64,000 bases of DNA, from positions 62,001 through 126,000 of the forward strand of contig JARLHI010000055.1 in NCBI GenBank assembly GCA_031292355.1, written 5' to 3'. Under the pieces are notes generated by a model. That model had not been told where the DNA came from. It did no database searches and saw nothing but the letters and a program-made list of their open reading frames with translations. Below are positions 62,348 to 64,000 of the stretch, piece after piece (position 1 is the stretch's first letter; every line of letters begins with the position of its first letter). The stretch is from Candidatus Obscuribacterales bacterium. GTDB lineage: Bacteria; Cyanobacteriota; Vampirovibrionia; Obscuribacterales; Obscuribacteraceae. The translations under genes were made by a program, and so were the position numbers.

Positions 62348-62776
62348 TCAACAATCGGCTTGTCGAAGTGTCGACGTTGTGACGGCAAAACTGGGATCAA
62401 GCTGCACTTTGCGACGAGCAAACTTCCAGCCCCCATCTATCTTTTTGAGCGAGTCGAAATAGACGCCGGTAGCCACAATTGCTGTCGAAACCTCTCGCTC
62501 AACCACGACCATATAGCACTGCGACATTGCCTGGTCACCGCTTTCGAAAATGGCAAAATTGGACATCAAATGGCGTTTACCTTGAATACGCGCACCGAGG
62601 TCACCCGGCAATTTCGCAAGCGCCGTTTTGCCGGCATAGACACCTAGACCGCCTTCCCAGACACCATCGTCAGCCCAAGTTTCTAACCATTCATCAAACT
62701 TTCCACTGTCCATGGCGTTTGCATATCGAACTATCAGGTCTTGAATCTCCATTTTATCTTGAAAATTAAGTGGCAT
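62348..62776 (-). CDS. SnoaL-like / nuclear transport factor 2-fold protein
   Basis: 142 residues from ATG 62776, chosen because AAGGAATAAA precedes it; the longer frame from 62857 has no ribosome-binding site. The sequence fits the SnoaL-like NTF2 fold: IQDLIVRYANAMDSGKFDEW, the cone-forming strand DDGVWEGG, RHLMSNFAIF, and DGGWKFARRKV near the end. Members are often small isomerases, hydratases or dioxygenase subunits. No substrate can be inferred. It stands alone, with the gene at 62915 transcribed away from it. Confidence 0.85.
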   Translation of the reverse strand: MPLNFQDKMEIQDLIVRYANAMDSGKFDEWLETWADDGVWEGGLGVYAGKTALAKLPGDLGARIQGKRHLMSNFAIFESGDQAMSQCYMVVVEREVSTAIVATGVYFDSLKKIDGGWKFARRKVQLDPSFAVTTSTLRQADC

Positions 62777-62914
62777 TTTATTCCTTTGTCCGTCCGCGAC
62801 TAACGTTTTGATAGATAGCCCAGTCATTCTATCGAAACCAACAATTTCTGGCGACAACTACTTATCAAAACAGGGTATGAGACAATCAAATCAATTCGCT
62901 AAGGCCAGGAAAAG

Positions 62915-64000
62915 ATGTTGAGCATCCGACAGTTGATACTAGTATCGTATATGGTTCCACTGTCGCTAGCAATCCACCCTCGTTGCTTTGCCCAAGCTAT
63001 TGAAGTAAAGCCTGAAGAGAATCCAAATTCAGCGTCCGCTGCCCCTGACAAAAGCGAGCCGGCATCAGCAGAACCGATAAAATCATCATCTGCGATCGAC
63101 TACTCTAAAATCGAAAAAGCGCTCAACGAAAAGTATGACGGGCGAATCAACAGTTCACCCAAACCCGCGAGAATATACTTGAGTATATTGCATAGCGGAC
63201 TCGTACAATGGCTCTACGTCTACAATTCGTGTGGCTTGCCAGAAATCGACGAAGCCGTTAAACAATCGGTTTCATCAATTGAAAAATTTCAACCGAACGA
63301 AAAATTTCTAACTGCTCTGGCAGTTTTACCACCCCGGTCAAAAGTCATAAAAATCATTGCTGTACCGGATATAAACTGGAATGACTTTATGACCAAAATT
63401 CAGGCTGATATCAAACAGAACTGGAATCCACCAGAAGGAACACGCACAAAAATTGCAACAGCACGATTTAGAATTAATACTACCGGTGAGATCACAGAGT
63501 TTCGTTTTGAAACTCCGACAGAGGAACCATTGTTCGACCGTGCCGCAAAGAAGGCAGTCGACAAATTAGGACCGCGCACTTTTCCAACAGAAGCACCGGA
63601 CAACGTCGAAATACGATTTACTTTCACCTACCACGTAGACAGGACAAATAAGTCACTCTCGAAAATCCTGCTACCAAGGTCCGACAAGCTCATTGCCAGA
63701 GCAATTATCGCTGATAAGGCTGATCCCCCAGCGCATACCGGCACTGTACCCAATCCAAAGACTTTAAATAATGAGGGCGTAGATGCGACAAATGCAAAGA
63801 AGTTCGACCTCGCCATAAGCAAATTGAAGGCAGCAGTGCTGGCAGACTCCAGGTATCATCTGGCGCAGCAGAATCTGGCGGTTGCCTATAACAATCGCGG
63901 ATTGGCAAAAAAAGGCGATCCGCAACAGGCATTGACTCAATTCCATCGCGCGTATTTCTTTGAACCTGAAAGCACCACTACGTTTCAGAATGTTGAAGGC
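62915..64000 (+). CDS. Secreted TonB-C-terminal-like / TPR protein (C-terminus outside window)
   Basis: I read this frame myself: from ATG 62915 (AGGA just upstream) 362 codons stay open to the window end. A signal peptide (LILVSYMVPLSLAIHPRCFA) and a Ser/Pro/Ala-rich linker lead to a domain at about 145-245 that resembles the TonB C-terminus or TonB-box-type energy-transfer fold (IKQNWNPPEG, ARFRINTTGEITEFRFETPT, FDRAAKKAVDKLGP, then a final VEIRFTFTY strand). Tetratricopeptide-like repeats start at about residue 305 (AISKLKAAVLADSRYHLAQQ, LTQFHRAYFFEPES). There is no N-terminal membrane anchor like that of real TonB. It probably works as a periplasmic scaffold. Confidence 0.82.
   Translation, partial: MLSIRQLILVSYMVPLSLAIHPRCFAQAIEVKPEENPNSASAAPDKSEPASAEPIKSSSAIDYSKIEKALNEKYDGRINSSPKPARIYLSILHSGLVQWLYVYNSCGLPEIDEAVKQSVSSIEKFQPNEKFLTALAVLPPRSKVIKIIAVPDINWNDFMTKIQADIKQNWNPPEGTRTKIATARFRINTTGEITEFRFETPTEEPLFDRAAKKAVDKLGPRTFPTEAPDNVEIRFTFTYHVDRTNKSLSKILLPRSDKLIARAIIADKADPPAHTGTVPNPKTLNNEGVDATNAKKFDLAISKLKAAVLADSRYHLAQQNLAVAYNNRGLAKKGDPQQALTQFHRAYFFEPESTTTFQNVEG

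Noticed and set aside
1..64000. tRNA, rRNA, insertion sequences, prophage or riboswitches
   Set aside because: Scanned by eye for T-loop (GGTTCGA-type) signatures, transposase motifs, terminal inverted repeats with target duplications and known leader motifs; none were convincing.

Overview
The window looks like a piece of chromosome from a Gram-negative, aerobic, non-photosynthetic bacterium. My best guess is the Melainabacteria/Vampirovibrionia (Obscuribacterales-like) relatives of Cyanobacteria. This is inferred from cyanobacterial-flavoured signalling (a Cph1-like kinase followed by an Rcp1-like regulator), very large repeat-built surface proteins, an A-type haem-copper oxidase operon joined to a bc complex, and moderate GC. 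No rRNA or tRNA anchors the taxonomy. TTG and GTG starts are common, and ATGA or TTGA stop/start overlaps occur inside several operons.

Layout: 1-2080 holds a cut-off PDZ-VWA protein and rpsR (both minus strand, with a clean terminator hairpin after rpsR) and a tiny secreted protein. 2208-5031 is a signalling triad: PAS histidine kinase, stand-alone receiver, receiver-kinase hybrid. 5117-6097 is a secreted TPR gene broken by one in-frame TAA. 6202-23322 is a giant exported protein of about 5,700 residues built from nested repeats. A secreted coiled-coil protein and small membrane proteins follow. A predicted outer-membrane barrel (26124) precedes a second giant protein (27425-32386), which is glycine-rich. 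The two giants share their N-terminal and C-terminal regions but have different cores. 32399-35025 (minus) pairs a UbiA-type phosphoribosyl-polyprenol synthase-like enzyme with an ArnT-like glycosyltransferase. 36163-43963 is a two-component system plus a tripartite RND efflux pump. 44030-46113 (minus) holds a GC-rich gene of foreign appearance overlapping the end of an MFS transporter.

46339-53568 is a respiratory operon: haem-o synthase, caa3-type oxidase subunits II, I and III, a CtaG-like assembly factor, a small membrane protein, a Rieske protein, and a cytochrome b carrying its own C-terminal haem-c domain. Together these would pass electrons from quinol to oxygen with no separate cytochrome c1 gene. 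53676-58336 holds an unknown protein, two cell-wall enzymes (L,D-transpeptidase and M23 peptidase) and a small operon of HxlR regulator, FabF-like ketosynthase and alpha/beta hydrolase. 58671-64000 holds small proteins, a cupin, a DUF1801 protein, an apparent pseudokinase coupled to an unknown partner, a SnoaL-like protein and a cut-off TonB-C/TPR protein.

The most unusual content is the bookended giant-protein family with its modular repeats, the degenerate membrane pseudokinase with its coupled partner, the b-c fusion respiratory operon, the nonsense-interrupted TPR gene beside the giant protein, and a pair of identical-arm palindromes 20 kb apart.
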